Positions 16,343-26,161 of a stretch of DNA of 64,000 bases are shown here, piece by piece. The stretch is from Prauserella alba. GTDB taxonomy: Bacteria > Actinomycetota > Actinomycetes > Mycobacteriales > Pseudonocardiaceae. Each line of letters starts with the position of its first letter. The first letter of the stretch is position 1. The stretch is taken from assembly GCF_024171735.1 (NCBI RefSeq), contig NZ_JAMTCH010000005.1, positions 124,001-188,000 on the forward strand, read 5' to 3'. The position numbers were made by a program, and so were the translations under genes. Under the pieces are notes generated by a model that saw only the letters and a program-made list of their open reading frames with translations, made no database searches and had not been told where the DNA came from.

Positions 16343-19300
16343 TTACTGCGGACGGAGCCAGAGTGTGGTGAAGCCGCGCTGGTCCATGCGGGCGTGGTGG
16401 ATCAGCGTGTCGTCCGGTTCGTCGTCGGCGAGCGTGCCGTCGGCGAGCAGTTCGACCGGCTGGTATCCCCACTTGCGATAGGCCGCGAGCACCGCGGCCG
16501 GATCGTCACCGAACTCCTCGATGGCTTCCGGAGAGAACTCGCACAGCACGTCCGGCCGGTCCCGTTCGAGCGTTTCCTGCAGTCCGGCGAGCGCGCGGTG
16601 GTCGCGGCCCTGCAGGTCGGTCTTGACCAGTCCCACCGGCTGGCGCAGCACGTCGGTGTTGCCGTCGAGCCGCACGGCCTGCACCATCAGCGCCGCCGTG
16701 CCGTCCGGTTCCCGCACCCGGTGGTCACCGCTGTTGCGTTCGTCGGTGTGCGCGAGCACGAGGTTGCCATCGGTGTCCCATGCCGCCGCTTCGAGCACGC
16801 TGACCAGCCCGGAACGTTCCTTCGGCAGGTTCACGGCGAGGTTGCGGCGCAGGAACTCCGCGTTCGTCGGGTCCGCTTCGACGGCCACGACGTTCGTGAC
16901 GGCCGACGACGACCGCAGCAGGTTCAGCGTGTGGTAGCCGACGTGCGCACCGAGGTCCAGGAACGCGCCCGGCCGCCGCTGCGCCAACTGCGTCAGCAAC
17001 TGCGCCTCGTCACGTTCCCACGACCGGTGGTGGCGGATCCACGGCAGCATGACGTCGTCGATGGGCAGCAGCAGCGCGCCCGCGTCGCACACGACGACGT
17101 CGCCGCCCTCGGGGATCGGTGCGTGCTGCAGCCGCGCCGCCTCCAGCACGGCCTCCAGGTCGCGGCCCAGGCGCTGGATGGCGTGCTCGTCGTTGTCGAA
17201 CCGCTGGTCACGGTTCTGGATGAGCTCGTGCACCGACTCCTGCCGCCGCTCGACGTCGGATGCCAGGTGGGCGAGCCGGTCGGCGACCTTGCCGATGTCG
17301 GCCCGGCTGCTGCGGAACTCCTCCACGCTGACGCTCTCGGCCTGGCGCAGTTCGTCCACCGTGCGGCGCAGCTGCTCGGCACGCTTCTCCTGCTTGCGGG
17401 CGGCCTCGCGCGCCGCAGCGGCCTCGCTCGACGTCGCTTCCACGGACCGTTCGAGCGCCTCGATCCGCCCGAGCATCCGCTGCATGGTCGCCTCGGACCC
17501 GTCCTGCAGGGCGCCGAGCATCTTGCGCTGGTGGACGTCGTAGTGGTCCAGCAGCCGCAGCACGGCCTTGCGCAGCGCGGGCGCGATCGGCGAGCGCGCC
17601 GCCGCGCCGGTCTCGGGTTGCCACCGCAGCGCTTCGCGGGACTCGCGCATCGGCGTCAGCGGGTCCTCGGGTGCGGGGGCCTGTTCGGCGGCCCTGCGGC
17701 GGTCGAGCCACGTCCGGTGCGCGCGTTCCAACTCGGTGCGCAGCCACGTCGACGCGGTCTCCATCGACCGTGTGCGCAGGATGTGTTCCCGCGCGGCCCG
17801 GCCCCGGCGGGCGGCTTCCGCGGGCACGTCGGCGACCTGGCGCATCGCCTCGGCCGCGGCCTCGACGTCGGGTTCGGCCCACAGCGCGCCGGGGTGGTAC
17901 GGCTCGCAGCCGTCGCCGACGGGCACCATGCGGTACGGGATCGGCCAGCCGGTGTCGCCGTCGAGGAACTCCGTGGTGCTGGAGTACGCGGTGCTGATCA
18001 CCGGCATGCCGCGCGCCATCGCCTCGGCGACCGTCAGGCCGAAGCCCTCGCTGCGGTGCAGCGACACGTAGCAGTCGGCGGATGCGTACAGGTCGGCCAG
18101 TTCGGCGGCGCTGAGGTAGCCCTCGACGAGTTCGATGCGGGCGTCGTCGGCGACCATCGTGCGCAGACGTTCGGCGGCCTGTGGATGCAGATCGCCGTTG
18201 ATCGTCTTGAGGACGAGGCGCGCATCGGTGCGGCCGTCGAACGCCATCCGGAACGCCTCGACCGCACCCCACGGGTTCTTGCGCTCTCCGACGCTGTTGA
18301 AGTCGAACGCGAACAGGAACCGCGACGGGTCGCCGACCTTGCGCACACGCGCGGTCGGCCCGGGGTCGCGCACGGGCACGGGGATGGTCTTCACCGGCAC
18401 GGCCGCGTGGGCGGCGAACGCGTCGCGGCAGAAATCGCTGACGGTCCACACCTCGTCGACCAGCCCGAACGCCTCGTGCTGCCACTCGGGGAAGTCCTCG
18501 AGTTCCCACGCCCACAGCCCGATGCGGTACCGGTTGTGCACGACGTCGGGGTGCGTCGACGCGGCCAGACGTGTCTGGTCGGCGTTGACGGCGACGATGC
18601 TGAGCGGGAACCGCGGATCACCGGTGGTGGCGGGCCGCTCGACACCGGTGCGGTTCGACACCGCCTTCTCCTCGACCACCGACGCCACCTCGACGCCCGC
18701 GTCGACGATCGCGTCGTGGATGACCCTGCCCATCTCGCCGAGACCCAGTTCGGCGGTCAGGTAACCGAGGAGGTTGACGCCGAAGTCCTCGTCGGGTTCG
18801 TCCGGTTCGCGTTGCCGGTCGGGCAGCGCCCACTCGGGCAGCACCTGTTCACCGACGCCCGAGCTCGCGCACCACGTGCGGAAGCCGTCGGCGTCGTCGC
18901 CGGTCGGGTGGGGAAACGCCAGCTGCAGATCCGTCCGTTCCCGCCAGACGGCCATCGTCATGCGGTTCAGCCCGGCGGAGGCCTGCGCGTGGTCGGCGGG
19001 CGCCGCCAGCCACGCGCGCAGCGCCTCACCGCCGTCGTCGCCGTAGGCGTGCGGCGGCATCGGTTCGCCGCGGCCCGCGCCGCGGCCGGTCTCGTCGGGA
19101 GTCTCGGCGGCGATCCAGCCGTCGCGGAACAGTCGCCGGCAGCCCGCGGGCAGTGGCGTGCCGTCGCCGAACGTGGCGAAGCCGTACGGGATGGCGTCCA
19201 GCGTTTCGGCGTACCCGGACGATTTGAGCGCCGAGCCGTAGGCGTCGCACAGGGCGCGCAGGTCGGGATTGTCCGACAGCAGCACGCGCGGGTTCCGGGC

Positions 19301-20122
19301 GCAGTGGAACGTCAGCAGCCACGGCTTCTCCGGGCGATAGCCGGAGAAGTGGAAGAACCGCAGGGCGTGGCCGCCCGCGGTGATCGTGCCGTCGTCGGCG
19401 CGGTCGACGGGGCGTTCGTGCAGGTTCCAGTACGCGACGTTGAAGCCGGGGTCGGTGAGCACGACGTGCCGGAACAGTGCCGGCACCTGATCGACCCAGC
19501 GCTGGTCGGTGAACAGCTGCGCCTCGGGCGCCACGATCGCGTCCTGGCGCAGCCTGCCCGCCCAGAACTCGAGGAACTCCTCCGAGCCCGGCCCGACGCC
19601 GACGAACCCGAGGTTGAAGATGCCGGTGCCCATGATCACCGCGTCGTCGGGTTCCTTGCCGTCGCGCGGCAGCGGGGCGGTGAAGTGCGGGGTGAGCACG
19701 ATGCTGTGGTCCAGCGCCAGCTCGGCGACCTCGGGCATCGGTGAGAACACCTGGATGTCCGGGTCGAGGTAGATCACCACCGACGAACTCGCCCGCAGCT
19801 CGCGCAGCAGATACGGCTTGACCGCGGTCGCCAACTCGGTGATCGAGTACGCCGTCGCCATGCGCAGGTACGTCTCGGGGTCGATCCCGAACGCCGACGG
19901 TCCGACGATGCGCATGCCGTCGATGACCGTCTCGTCGTCGCCGGGGTCCTCGGTGCCGACGCCGCGATCGCTGTCGATGACGCCCACGACGAACTGGTGT
20001 CCCGGATGGTGCTTGAGGTACGACGCGGCGAGCACGCGCGCCGCGGGCAGGTAGTTGCGGGCGACGATGGTGCAGGCGGTGACCACGGTCAGGTCGCCGC
20101 TGGCCTGCCTCGGTTCACTCAT
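16343..20122 (-). CDS. Multidomain protein: two glycosyltransferases, coiled coil and FkbM methyltransferase
   Basis: 1259 residues. Residues 1-320 form a GT-A-like nucleotide-sugar transferase with metal-binding YLDPDIQVF (118-126) and IMGTGIFNLGF. About 448-800 is a GT4-type GT-B glycosyltransferase: NLLGYLTAELGLGEMGR, FDFNSVGERKNPWGAVEAF and the donor-binding SEGFGLTVAEAMARGMPVI. About 870-995 is Glu/Arg/Ala-rich coiled coil. About 1030-1259 is a FkbM-family SAM methyltransferase with FLDLGAHVGYHTLNLL and VVAVEADPTNAEFLRRNL. No signal or membrane span is seen, so it should be cytosolic. It probably assembles and caps a surface glycan by adding sugars and an O-methyl group. The ATG overlaps the preceding gene's stop by eight bases, implying coupling. 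Confidence 0.88.
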   Translation of the reverse strand: MSEPRQASGDLTVVTACTIVARNYLPAARVLAASYLKHHPGHQFVVGVIDSDRGVGTEDPGDDETVIDGMRIVGPSAFGIDPETYLRMATAYSITELATAVKPYLLRELRASSSVVIYLDPDIQVFSPMPEVAELALDHSIVLTPHFTAPLPRDGKEPDDAVIMGTGIFNLGFVGVGPGSEEFLEFWAGRLRQDAIVAPEAQLFTDQRWVDQVPALFRHVVLTDPGFNVAYWNLHERPVDRADDGTITAGGHALRFFHFSGYRPEKPWLLTFHCARNPRVLLSDNPDLRALCDAYGSALKSSGYAETLDAIPYGFATFGDGTPLPAGCRRLFRDGWIAAETPDETGRGAGRGEPMPPHAYGDDGGEALRAWLAAPADHAQASAGLNRMTMAVWRERTDLQLAFPHPTGDDADGFRTWCASSGVGEQVLPEWALPDRQREPDEPDEDFGVNLLGYLTAELGLGEMGRVIHDAIVDAGVEVASVVEEKAVSNRTGVERPATTGDPRFPLSIVAVNADQTRLAASTHPDVVHNRYRIGLWAWELEDFPEWQHEAFGLVDEVWTVSDFCRDAFAAHAAVPVKTIPVPVRDPGPTARVRKVGDPSRFLFAFDFNSVGERKNPWGAVEAFRMAFDGRTDARLVLKTINGDLHPQAAERLRTMVADDARIELVEGYLSAAELADLYASADCYVSLHRSEGFGLTVAEAMARGMPVISTAYSSTTEFLDGDTGWPIPYRMVPVGDGCEPYHPGALWAEPDVEAAAEAMRQVADVPAEAARRGRAAREHILRTRSMETASTWLRTELERAHRTWLDRRRAAEQAPAPEDPLTPMRESREALRWQPETGAAARSPIAPALRKAVLRLLDHYDVHQRKMLGALQDGSEATMQRMLGRIEALERSVEATSSEAAAAREAARKQEKRAEQLRRTVDELRQAESVSVEEFRSSRADIGKVADRLAHLASDVERRQESVHELIQNRDQRFDNDEHAIQRLGRDLEAVLEAARLQHAPIPEGGDVVVCDAGALLLPIDDVMLPWIRHHRSWERDEAQLLTQLAQRRPGAFLDLGAHVGYHTLNLLRSSSAVTNVVAVEADPTNAEFLRRNLAVNLPKERSGLVSVLEAAAWDTDGNLVLAHTDERNSGDHRVREPDGTAALMVQAVRLDGNTDVLRQPVGLVKTDLQGRDHRALAGLQETLERDRPDVLCEFSPEAIEEFGDDPAAVLAAYRKWGYQPVELLADGTLADDEPDDTLIHHARMDQRGFTTLWLRPQ

Positions 20123-21704
20123 CGGCGGAGAGGTTCTCGAGCTGGGTCTTCAACGTCGCCTCGAACTTGTCCCGGATCTTGTCCAGCTTCGCCTCGCCGG
20201 ACACGCCCTCGATACGCACCAGCACGTCGCCGGCCAGGTAGTGGGCACGCATCGTCGCGTTCTGGGTGATCTTGCCCTTGTCCTTCTTCTGCTTGATCTC
20301 GGTGACCTGCACCGAGCCGGGCACACCGTTGATCGACGTGTTCTTCTGGCCGTTCTTGAGCTGGATGTCGCGCAGCTCGCCCACCGCTGCCGACGCGGCT
20401 TCCTGGTCGGCCACCTTGACCATGAGCACGACCGTCTTCACCTTGCCGCCGTCGTGCCGGTACACGGCGTACTCGGCCTCGCCGGGCGCGGTGCCCTGGT
20501 AGGCGGAGAGCTCGTCGTCGTTGAGCAGGTTGATGTTGGCGATGTCGTCCCACGACTTGAGCGAGGCGCTGCTTTCCACCTCACCCTGCTGGCCGTCGAG
20601 CGGCATGTCGTCCTTCGGCTCGGGGGCCTGGCTGCTGCTGTTGCCGCCACCGCCCTGTTGGCCCTGGTTGCCGCCCTCGGCCGTCGGCTCGCCGTCTCCG
20701 GAGCCGAACAGGAAGAACGCGCCCGTGGCGATGCCTGCCAGCAGCACGACCGCCGCGATGATCGCGAAGACCTTGCCCTTCTTGCCCTTCGACTCGTTGT
20801 CGAACGAGTCCTCCGGCCCCTGGCCCCATTCGGCCGAGTTACCGGGGGAGACGGGCGGGAACTCGCCGCCCCAGGGCGGGCTCTGGTCGACGTCGGGTGC
20901 GTTCCACGGCTGCTGCGGCTGCGGGAAACCGGCGGCGGGTGAGGCCTGCGGCTGGTACGGCGGTTGCGGCGGGGCCACCGGCTGCACGGCCTGGGTGGCC
21001 TCGGCGTCGCCGGGGCGGACGGCCTGCGTCGCCTCCGGGTCTGAAGGACGCACCGCCTGCGTGGCCTCGGGGTCGCCTCCCGGTTGAGCCGCCTGCGGGG
21101 GTGTCTGGCCCGGTCCCGCGGGCGGCTGACCGGCTTGGCCGGGTGGCGGGCTCACCGGGGCGATGACCTGCGTCGAGTTGCCGTCGCCGCCTTGGTTCTG
21201 GGGCGGCTGCTGCTGGGACTGCGGCTGCTGTGAGGACTGCGGCTGGGGATTCTGTGGCTGGGGCTGCTGCGCCGCCTGACCCTGCGCCGCCTGACCCTGC
21301 GCCGCCTGACCCTGCGCCGCCTGACCCTGCGGCGCCTGACCCTGGGGTGGCTGACCACCCTGCTGCGGCTGCGCCTGCGGGGACTGGGCCTGTGGGGACT
21401 GCGGCTGTGGGGATTGGGGCTGCGGCGGCTGGGCCTGCTGAGGTGCCTGGGGTGCTTGCGGGGGTTGGGCGGCAGCCTGCTGCTGGGCTGGGTCCGGCTG
21501 GCCGGGCTGCGCAGTCTGCTGCGGTTGTCCCGGCTGCGCGGGAGCCTGTCCGGGTGCCTGAGCTTGTGCACCCGCGGCTTCGTCACCGTGCGTGACAGCC
21601 GAAGACAGCACCTGGTCGCGTCGGACGCGGTAGTCGTCCGCGGAGAGTCTGCCCGCTGCAAGCTCCTCGTCCAGCTTGCGCAACTCTTCCTGCCAGGACA
21701 CCAC
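20115..21704 (-). CDS. Single-span membrane protein with Gln/Pro-rich repeats and TQ motifs
   Basis: 529 residues, GTG start after a GGGGG site. The N-terminal ~35 residues (SWQEELRKLDEELAAGRLS...) are a short helical SHOCT-like module. A ~250-residue Gln/Pro/Ala-rich region follows, with AAQGQ repeats and three copies of EATQAV-type sequence plus STQVIAP. One membrane span lies at about 310-332 (VFAIIAAVVLLAGIATGAFFLF). After an acidic Ser/Gly linker, a compact extracytoplasmic domain runs from about 395 to the end. The N-terminal part should be cytosolic. Repeated Thr-Gln in acidic context recalls actinobacterial Ser/Thr-kinase and FHA targets; that is inference. It is paralogous to the protein at 21913-23229 and co-transcribed with the glycosyltransferase at 16343-20122. 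Confidence 0.75.
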   Translation of the reverse strand: MVSWQEELRKLDEELAAGRLSADDYRVRRDQVLSSAVTHGDEAAGAQAQAPGQAPAQPGQPQQTAQPGQPDPAQQQAAAQPPQAPQAPQQAQPPQPQSPQPQSPQAQSPQAQPQQGGQPPQGQAPQGQAAQGQAAQGQAAQGQAAQQPQPQNPQPQSSQQPQSQQQPPQNQGGDGNSTQVIAPVSPPPGQAGQPPAGPGQTPPQAAQPGGDPEATQAVRPSDPEATQAVRPGDAEATQAVQPVAPPQPPYQPQASPAAGFPQPQQPWNAPDVDQSPPWGGEFPPVSPGNSAEWGQGPEDSFDNESKGKKGKVFAIIAAVVLLAGIATGAFFLFGSGDGEPTAEGGNQGQQGGGGNSSSQAPEPKDDMPLDGQQGEVESSASLKSWDDIANINLLNDDELSAYQGTAPGEAEYAVYRHDGGKVKTVVLMVKVADQEAASAAVGELRDIQLKNGQKNTSINGVPGSVQVTEIKQKKDKGKITQNATMRAHYLAGDVLVRIEGVSGEAKLDKIRDKFEATLKTQLENLSADE

Positions 21705-21912
21705 GTACCCCCTGCTCGATCAGCGCCGCCGGCTCCGGCGGCCGCTTCCTGCGATGTGTTCGAACTGCGCTCATTCTGCACGGTGTGCAGGCTGTGAGAA
21801 GGTGTGGGTCGTTTTGTGACCTCCCCGATTCCCGCCGGTCACCGAGTAGGTGCTGCGACGGTCGGCCGGTGAGGGCGGCGACCCGCCGCCGGTCTCAGCG
21901 GGGCGCCGCGTG

Positions 21913-23229
21913 TCAGGACGCGGGGAGTGCGTCCTGCATCGACGTGAGCGTTTCCTCGAGGCGGCGGATCAGTTTCCCCTCGTCGCCGTCGACCGGTTGG
22001 GACACGCCGATGCCCACGGTGCGGTCGCCGGAGGCGTACCAGACGATGCTCACCCGCCCGCCGGCCTGCCGTCCGGTGAAGGAGATGAAACGGGGATCGT
22101 CATGCAGGCGTTCGTTGGCGAAACCTTCCTTGACCAGGGTCGTGTTCATCGCGTGCTGCAGGCCGACGGCCTTCTGCGAGCTCGGGGTACGTGCCACGAC
22201 GAGGCTGTGGCCCTGGTTGCCGTTCTCGCCGGCCGCGGAGGCGCGGTAGATCAGGTCGGCGACACCGAACTTGCGCATCGACTCGGCGTCGACCTCGGTG
22301 ATGAAGCCGAGGTCGAGGGCACGGTCGATCGACATCGTCGAGTTGTCGGGACTCGGCTCGCCGGGCAGTTCGGGCAGGCGCTCCCCGAGCGGGATCTCGT
22401 CGTCGCCGGGATCGCCGGAATCATCGGACCCGCCGTCGGGGTCGGCCAATGCGCCGGATGTCGGGGCCGGGGCTGCCTCGCCGCCGCCTGAGTTGCCGAG
22501 CCACCAGGTGCCCGCGATGACACCGCCCAGCACGACGAGGATCACCAGTGGCACGACGAGCCATGCCACCTTGCGTTTCTTCGGCGGAGCCGAGAAGTCG
22601 GGGTAGGCGCTCGCCTGGGCCGCGGCGGAGGTGTCGTCCGTGGGCGAGGTGCCGGTTGCCGGTGCGGCGCCGCCCGAGCCGAACGCGCCGCCCGAGCCCA
22701 ACGCGCCGCCCGAGCCGAACGCGCCTGCGGAACCGTTCGCGGGCGTGTGCGGCACGAACAACGGGGCGGGCGCGCGCCGGGCTGTCGAGGGGGCGTGACC
22801 GAGCGGTGTCGGAGCCGGTTTCGTCGAGGCGGGTTGCGAGGCGGCGGGGGTGAACGTGCCGGGCTGGACGTCGGCGGCATCGCTGCCCGCCGGCAGCTGC
22901 GCGGCCGCAGCGGGGTTGGCGGCGGCCCACGTCGGCCCGTCGTGCTGCGGCGGCTGAGCTCCCGGGGCCGTCGCCGGCGGGGCTGTCGGCGGCGGGGCTG
23001 TCGGCGGCGGGGCGGCACCCTGTTGCGAGGCGTCACCGGAGGTGTCGCCGGAGGCGTCGGGCTGAGTGCCGTCGCCGGTGGCACCGGACGTGCCTAGGTG
23101 AGTGCTGGGGCCGGCGTCGCCGGAGGCTTCGGCGATGACCTCGTCACGCTTGCGCCGGTGCTCGGCTTCGGTGAGCGCACCGGCGGTGAGCTGGGCGTCG
23201 AGACGTCGCAGCTCTTCTTGCCAGCTCAT
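21913..23229 (-). CDS. Single-span membrane protein paralogous to the 20115-21704 product
   Basis: 438 residues from the ATG at 23229 with GGGGAG upstream. Layout matches its neighbour: N-terminal SHOCT-like helix pair ([23 protein letters not shown]), a long Pro/Ala/Gly/Thr-rich spacer containing PPPTAP repeats and three [12 protein letters not shown] units, one membrane span at about 217-240 ([24 protein letters not shown]), then an extracytoplasmic acidic linker and a ~150-residue folded domain ([25 protein letters not shown]...). Function is unrecognised. The shared first 30 residues and topology show a duplication. A 208-base gap separates it from the next gene on the same strand; it is divergent from msrA. 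Confidence 0.72.
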   Translation of the reverse strand: MSWQEELRRLDAQLTAGALTEAEHRRKRDEVIAEASGDAGPSTHLGTSGATGDGTQPDASGDTSGDASQQGAAPPPTAPPPTAPPATAPGAQPPQHDGPTWAAANPAAAAQLPAGSDAADVQPGTFTPAASQPASTKPAPTPLGHAPSTARRAPAPLFVPHTPANGSAGAFGSGGALGSGGAFGSGGAAPATGTSPTDDTSAAAQASAYPDFSAPPKKRKVAWLVVPLVILVVLGGVIAGTWWLGNSGGGEAAPAPTSGALADPDGGSDDSGDPGDDEIPLGERLPELPGEPSPDNSTMSIDRALDLGFITEVDAESMRKFGVADLIYRASAAGENGNQGHSLVVARTPSSQKAVGLQHAMNTTLVKEGFANERLHDDPRFISFTGRQAGGRVSIVWYASGDRTVGIGVSQPVDGDEGKLIRRLEETLTSMQDALPAS

Positions 23230-23379
23230 GACGGGCTCCCCTGTGGTTCTGCCAGCTCGGGTGGGCGGCGGTGCCTGCTCGCCGCCCGCCACGCCTTGCA
23301 CGTACGACGAGCACAGTACTGGCCGATGCGCGGTCGTTATCACCGGTCGGAAGGAGAATGTGTCGCCTACCATGGCTGT

Positions 23380-24039
23380 ATGTCGCTTTTCGGTCGAGAC
23401 AAGACGCGCCGGGTGTCGGCGGACGAGGCGCTGCCGGGCCGCTCCGAGCCGCTCGTGACGCCCGAGCTGCACGCCGTTCATCCGGACCGGCGCATCAAGC
23501 CGCCCTTCCCGGAAGGCACGCGCACCGCGGTGTTCGGCCTCGGCTGTTTCTGGGGCGCCGAGCGGTTGTTCTGGATGACCGACGGCGTGTACTCGACGGC
23601 TGTCGGCTATGCGGGCGGGCACACGCCGAACCCGACGTACGAAGAGGTGTGCACCGGCCTGACCGGCCACACCGAGGCGGTCCTCGTCGTCTACGACCCG
23701 CAGCGGGTGAGCTACGAACAGCTGCTCAAGGTGTTCTGGGAAGGCCACGACCCGACGCAGGGCATGCGCCAGGGCAACGACGTCGGCACCCAGTACCGCT
23801 CGGCGGTCTACTACGACGGTGACGACCAGCGGGCCGTGGCCGAATCCTCGCGCGAGGCGTTCCAGCAGGCGCTCCGCGCGGCGGGCCAGGGCGAGATCAC
23901 CACGGAACTCGCGCCGCTCGGCGACTTCTACTACGCCGAGGGTTATCACCAGCAGTACCTCTACAAGGTGCCGAACGGCTACTGCGGCCTCGGTGGCACG
24001 GGTGTGTCGTGCCCGGTGGGTCTCGGGGTGGAGTCGTAG
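23380..24039 (+). CDS. msrA: Peptide-methionine (S)-S-oxide reductase MsrA
   Basis: 219 residues. It reduces methionine-S-sulfoxide in proteins and free methionine. The active-site motif GCFWGAER has the catalytic Cys56. Supporting motifs are [50 protein letters not shown] and YHQQYL. C-terminal [12 protein letters not shown] supplies the recycling cysteines. The ATG at 23380 begins the common N-terminal extension; AAGGAG lies rather far upstream, so the start is less certain than the identity. It is monocistronic and divergent from the membrane-protein pair. Confidence 0.95.
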   Translation: MSLFGRDKTRRVSADEALPGRSEPLVTPELHAVHPDRRIKPPFPEGTRTAVFGLGCFWGAERLFWMTDGVYSTAVGYAGGHTPNPTYEEVCTGLTGHTEAVLVVYDPQRVSYEQLLKVFWEGHDPTQGMRQGNDVGTQYRSAVYYDGDDQRAVAESSREAFQQALRAAGQGEITTELAPLGDFYYAEGYHQQYLYKVPNGYCGLGGTGVSCPVGLGVES

Positions 24040-24082
24040 GCAGGGATCACTCCGGCTCGGTGGCAGCCCGGTTCTCTCAACG

Positions 24083-24201
24083 GCCGTTCTCTCGAGGGCG
24101 GAGTTGGAGAGGGCAGAGTTGTAGAAGGCGGACTCTAGAAGGCGGAGTCCTCGAAGGCATAGTCCTCGACGGCGGAGTCTTTGCGGGCCGAGTTTCGAGG
24201 G
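24083..24201 (+). repeat. Degenerate 15-bp tandem array, likely remnant of a pentapeptide-repeat gene
   Basis: Eight consecutive units start GC and keep a period of 15 bases (24083, 24098, 24113, 24128, 24142, 24157, 24172, 24187). The fourth unit has 14 bases, shifting the frame. The plus frame reads AVLSR-AELER-AEL*K, then after the shift AESSK-A*SST-AESLR-AEFRG. This is the A(D/N)LXX pentapeptide pattern interrupted by two TAG stops. The minus strand also yields pentapeptide-like frames (SALER, TAVER), as any 15-base repeat would. No intact gene is present. It lies inside the 520-base gap (24040-24559) before the acyl-CoA ligase; the rest of that gap shows nothing I recognise. Confidence 0.55.
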
Positions 24202-24559
24202 TCGATTCCGGTCGGTGCCCGAGGAACGCTGGTTGTCGCTCAGGCTGGTCGTCGCAGGGTTCGAGTGCTCTCCACAGGACGAGTCCGTTCCGCTGAAGTC
24301 GTTCCTCCGGAGCCGGGTAGGTGCAGCGCCGTGACGACGCCTCGCTGAGCTGCGGCGATGGGGCCGTGTTCCCTCCGTTGCGGGGTAAGGACCGTCGGCG
24401 TCGGCCATGGGGAGTTCCGGAGCGTGATCGTTGCCGCCTGTTCTGCGGGAACAGTCGGCCCCGTCGCATGCTGTGCCGCTGCACATTCCACGCCGGCAGT
24501 CGTCGCGTCACCGTGGGGCACAGCGATTCGGCGAGCAGACGGACGGTGGGCGAACGGAC

Positions 24560-26068
24560 ATGACGAATGTGGCGCGCAACTTGGTCGAGGCAGCCGGGAT
24601 GTACCCGGAGCGACCGGCGGTGAGGCTCGACGACTACGTCGCCGACTACCGGGAGCTTCACCGCTCGGTGGTCGCGATCGCGGACATGCTCCGGCGGCGC
24701 GGGGTCGTACCGGGCGATCGGGTCGGGCTGGTACTGCCCAATGTGCCGGGTTTCGTCACGCTCTTCTACGGAATCCTGTATGCCGGTGGGGTCGTGGTTC
24801 CGATGAACCCGCTGTTGAAGGCCCGCGAGATCCACTACCACCTGAGCGACTCGGGAGCCCGGATGGTGTTCGCGGTCGATTCCGTGGCCGAGGAAGTGAC
24901 CAGGGGAGCAGAACTCGCCGGGGTTCCCGCGGTCACGGTCGGGCCGCTCGGCCCACAGGACGTGGTCGACGCCGAGGTGGACACCGACACAGCCCCGGCT
25001 CCCCGGGACGACAACGACACCGCGGTCATCCTGTACACCTCCGGCACGACCGGTCAGCCCAAGGGTGCACAGCTCACGCATGCCAACCTGAGCAGCAACG
25101 CCGCGATCACGGCCACCACGGTGATCACCACCGAGCCGGACGACGTCGTGATGGGGTGTCTGCCGCTGTTTCACGTGTTCGGCCTGACCTGCGGTCTCAA
25201 CGCGTCGGTGCTGTCCGGCGCGTGCCTGACGCTCATCCCCAGGTTCGAGCCGGGCAAGGCGCTCGAGGTGATCCAGCGCGACGGGGTGACCGTGTTCGAG
25301 GGTGTGCCGACCATGTATTCCGCGATGCTGAACCACCCGGCGCGGGACCGGTTCGCGGTGGCGAGCCTCCGTACCTGTGTTTCCGGCGGAGCGGCGATGC
25401 CGGTGGAGGTGTTGCGCGCCTTCGAGGAGGCCTTCGGGTGCATGATCCTGGAGGGCTACGGGTTGTCGGAGACATCGCCGGTGGCCTCGTTCAACCACCC
25501 GGACCGGCCACGCAAACCCGGCTCGATCGGGCAGCCGGTCACCGGCGTGGACATCCGGCTGGTCGGCGACGGCGGCGGTGACGTCACGGACGGCGAGGTC
25601 GGTGAGATCGCCATCCGGGGCTCGAACGTGATGAAGGGTTACTGGCGGCGCCCGGATGAGACCAGGGCCGCCGTCCCCGACGGTTGGCTGCGCACCGGCG
25701 ACCTGGCCACGCGAGACGACGAGGGCTATCTCTACATCGTCGACCGCAAGAAGAGCCTGATCATTCGCGGCGGCTACAACGTGTACCCGCGCGAGATCGA
25801 GGAGGTCGTGCATCTGCATCCGGACGTCGCCGAGGTCGCCGTCGTCGGGATCGCGCACCCGAGCCTGGGTGAGGAGGTCGGCGCCGCCGTCACTCTCGCC
25901 GCCGGCGCCACGGCGACGCCCGACGAGCTGCGCGAGTTCGTCAAGCAGCGGGTGGCGGCCCACAAGTATCCCCGCCACGTGTGGCTCGTTGACGAGCTGC
26001 CGAAGGGGCCCACCGGCAAGATCCTGCACCGGGAGGTCGCTGTGCCGCAGCCCCAGCTCCCGTCCTGA
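24560..26068 (+). CDS. Acyl-CoA ligase (AMP-binding, fatty-acid/acid-CoA synthetase type)
   Basis: 502 residues. It activates a carboxylic acid with ATP to an acyl-adenylate and then the CoA thioester. Visible core motifs are P-loop [22 protein letters not shown], the A5-A8 region [38 protein letters not shown] and the hinge [19 protein letters not shown]. The C-terminal catalytic lysine lies in PKGPTGKI. Length is normal. The frame is open upstream, but family similarity starts at the ATG at 24560. It precedes a PucR regulator and an exported alcohol/aldehyde oxidase cluster, suggesting it activates the acid they produce; the actual acid is unknown. Confidence 0.9.
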   Translation: MTNVARNLVEAAGMYPERPAVRLDDYVADYRELHRSVVAIADMLRRRGVVPGDRVGLVLPNVPGFVTLFYGILYAGGVVVPMNPLLKAREIHYHLSDSGARMVFAVDSVAEEVTRGAELAGVPAVTVGPLGPQDVVDAEVDTDTAPAPRDDNDTAVILYTSGTTGQPKGAQLTHANLSSNAAITATTVITTEPDDVVMGCLPLFHVFGLTCGLNASVLSGACLTLIPRFEPGKALEVIQRDGVTVFEGVPTMYSAMLNHPARDRFAVASLRTCVSGGAAMPVEVLRAFEEAFGCMILEGYGLSETSPVASFNHPDRPRKPGSIGQPVTGVDIRLVGDGGGDVTDGEVGEIAIRGSNVMKGYWRRPDETRAAVPDGWLRTGDLATRDDEGYLYIVDRKKSLIIRGGYNVYPREIEEVVHLHPDVAEVAVVGIAHPSLGEEVGAAVTLAAGATATPDELREFVKQRVAAHKYPRHVWLVDELPKGPTGKILHREVAVPQPQLPS

Positions 26069-26125
26069 CCTGGCCAAACCTCCCGGCGGGTGGCAGGCTG
26101 GGTCGACTGTGCGGGGCAGTGCACA

Positions 26126-26160
26126 GGGAGTAGGGAGCAGGGAGCAGGGAGCAGGGAGGC
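26126..26160 (+). repeat. Heptanucleotide tandem repeat spanning the ribosome-binding site
   Basis: Five 7-base units run without interruption: GGGAGTA, three GGGAGCA and GGGAGGC. They end one base before the ATG at 26162 of the PucR regulator. Every unit contains a GGGAG Shine-Dalgarno-like core. Copy-number change would alter the 5' leader without touching the coding frame. Confidence 0.85.
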
Positions 26161-26161
26161 G

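Noticed and set aside
16268-19744. A 1158-codon plus-strand open frame antisense to the multidomain glycosyltransferase
   Set aside because: Its codon pattern mirrors the real gene, it has no ribosome site or recognisable domain, and long antisense frames are expected at this GC content.
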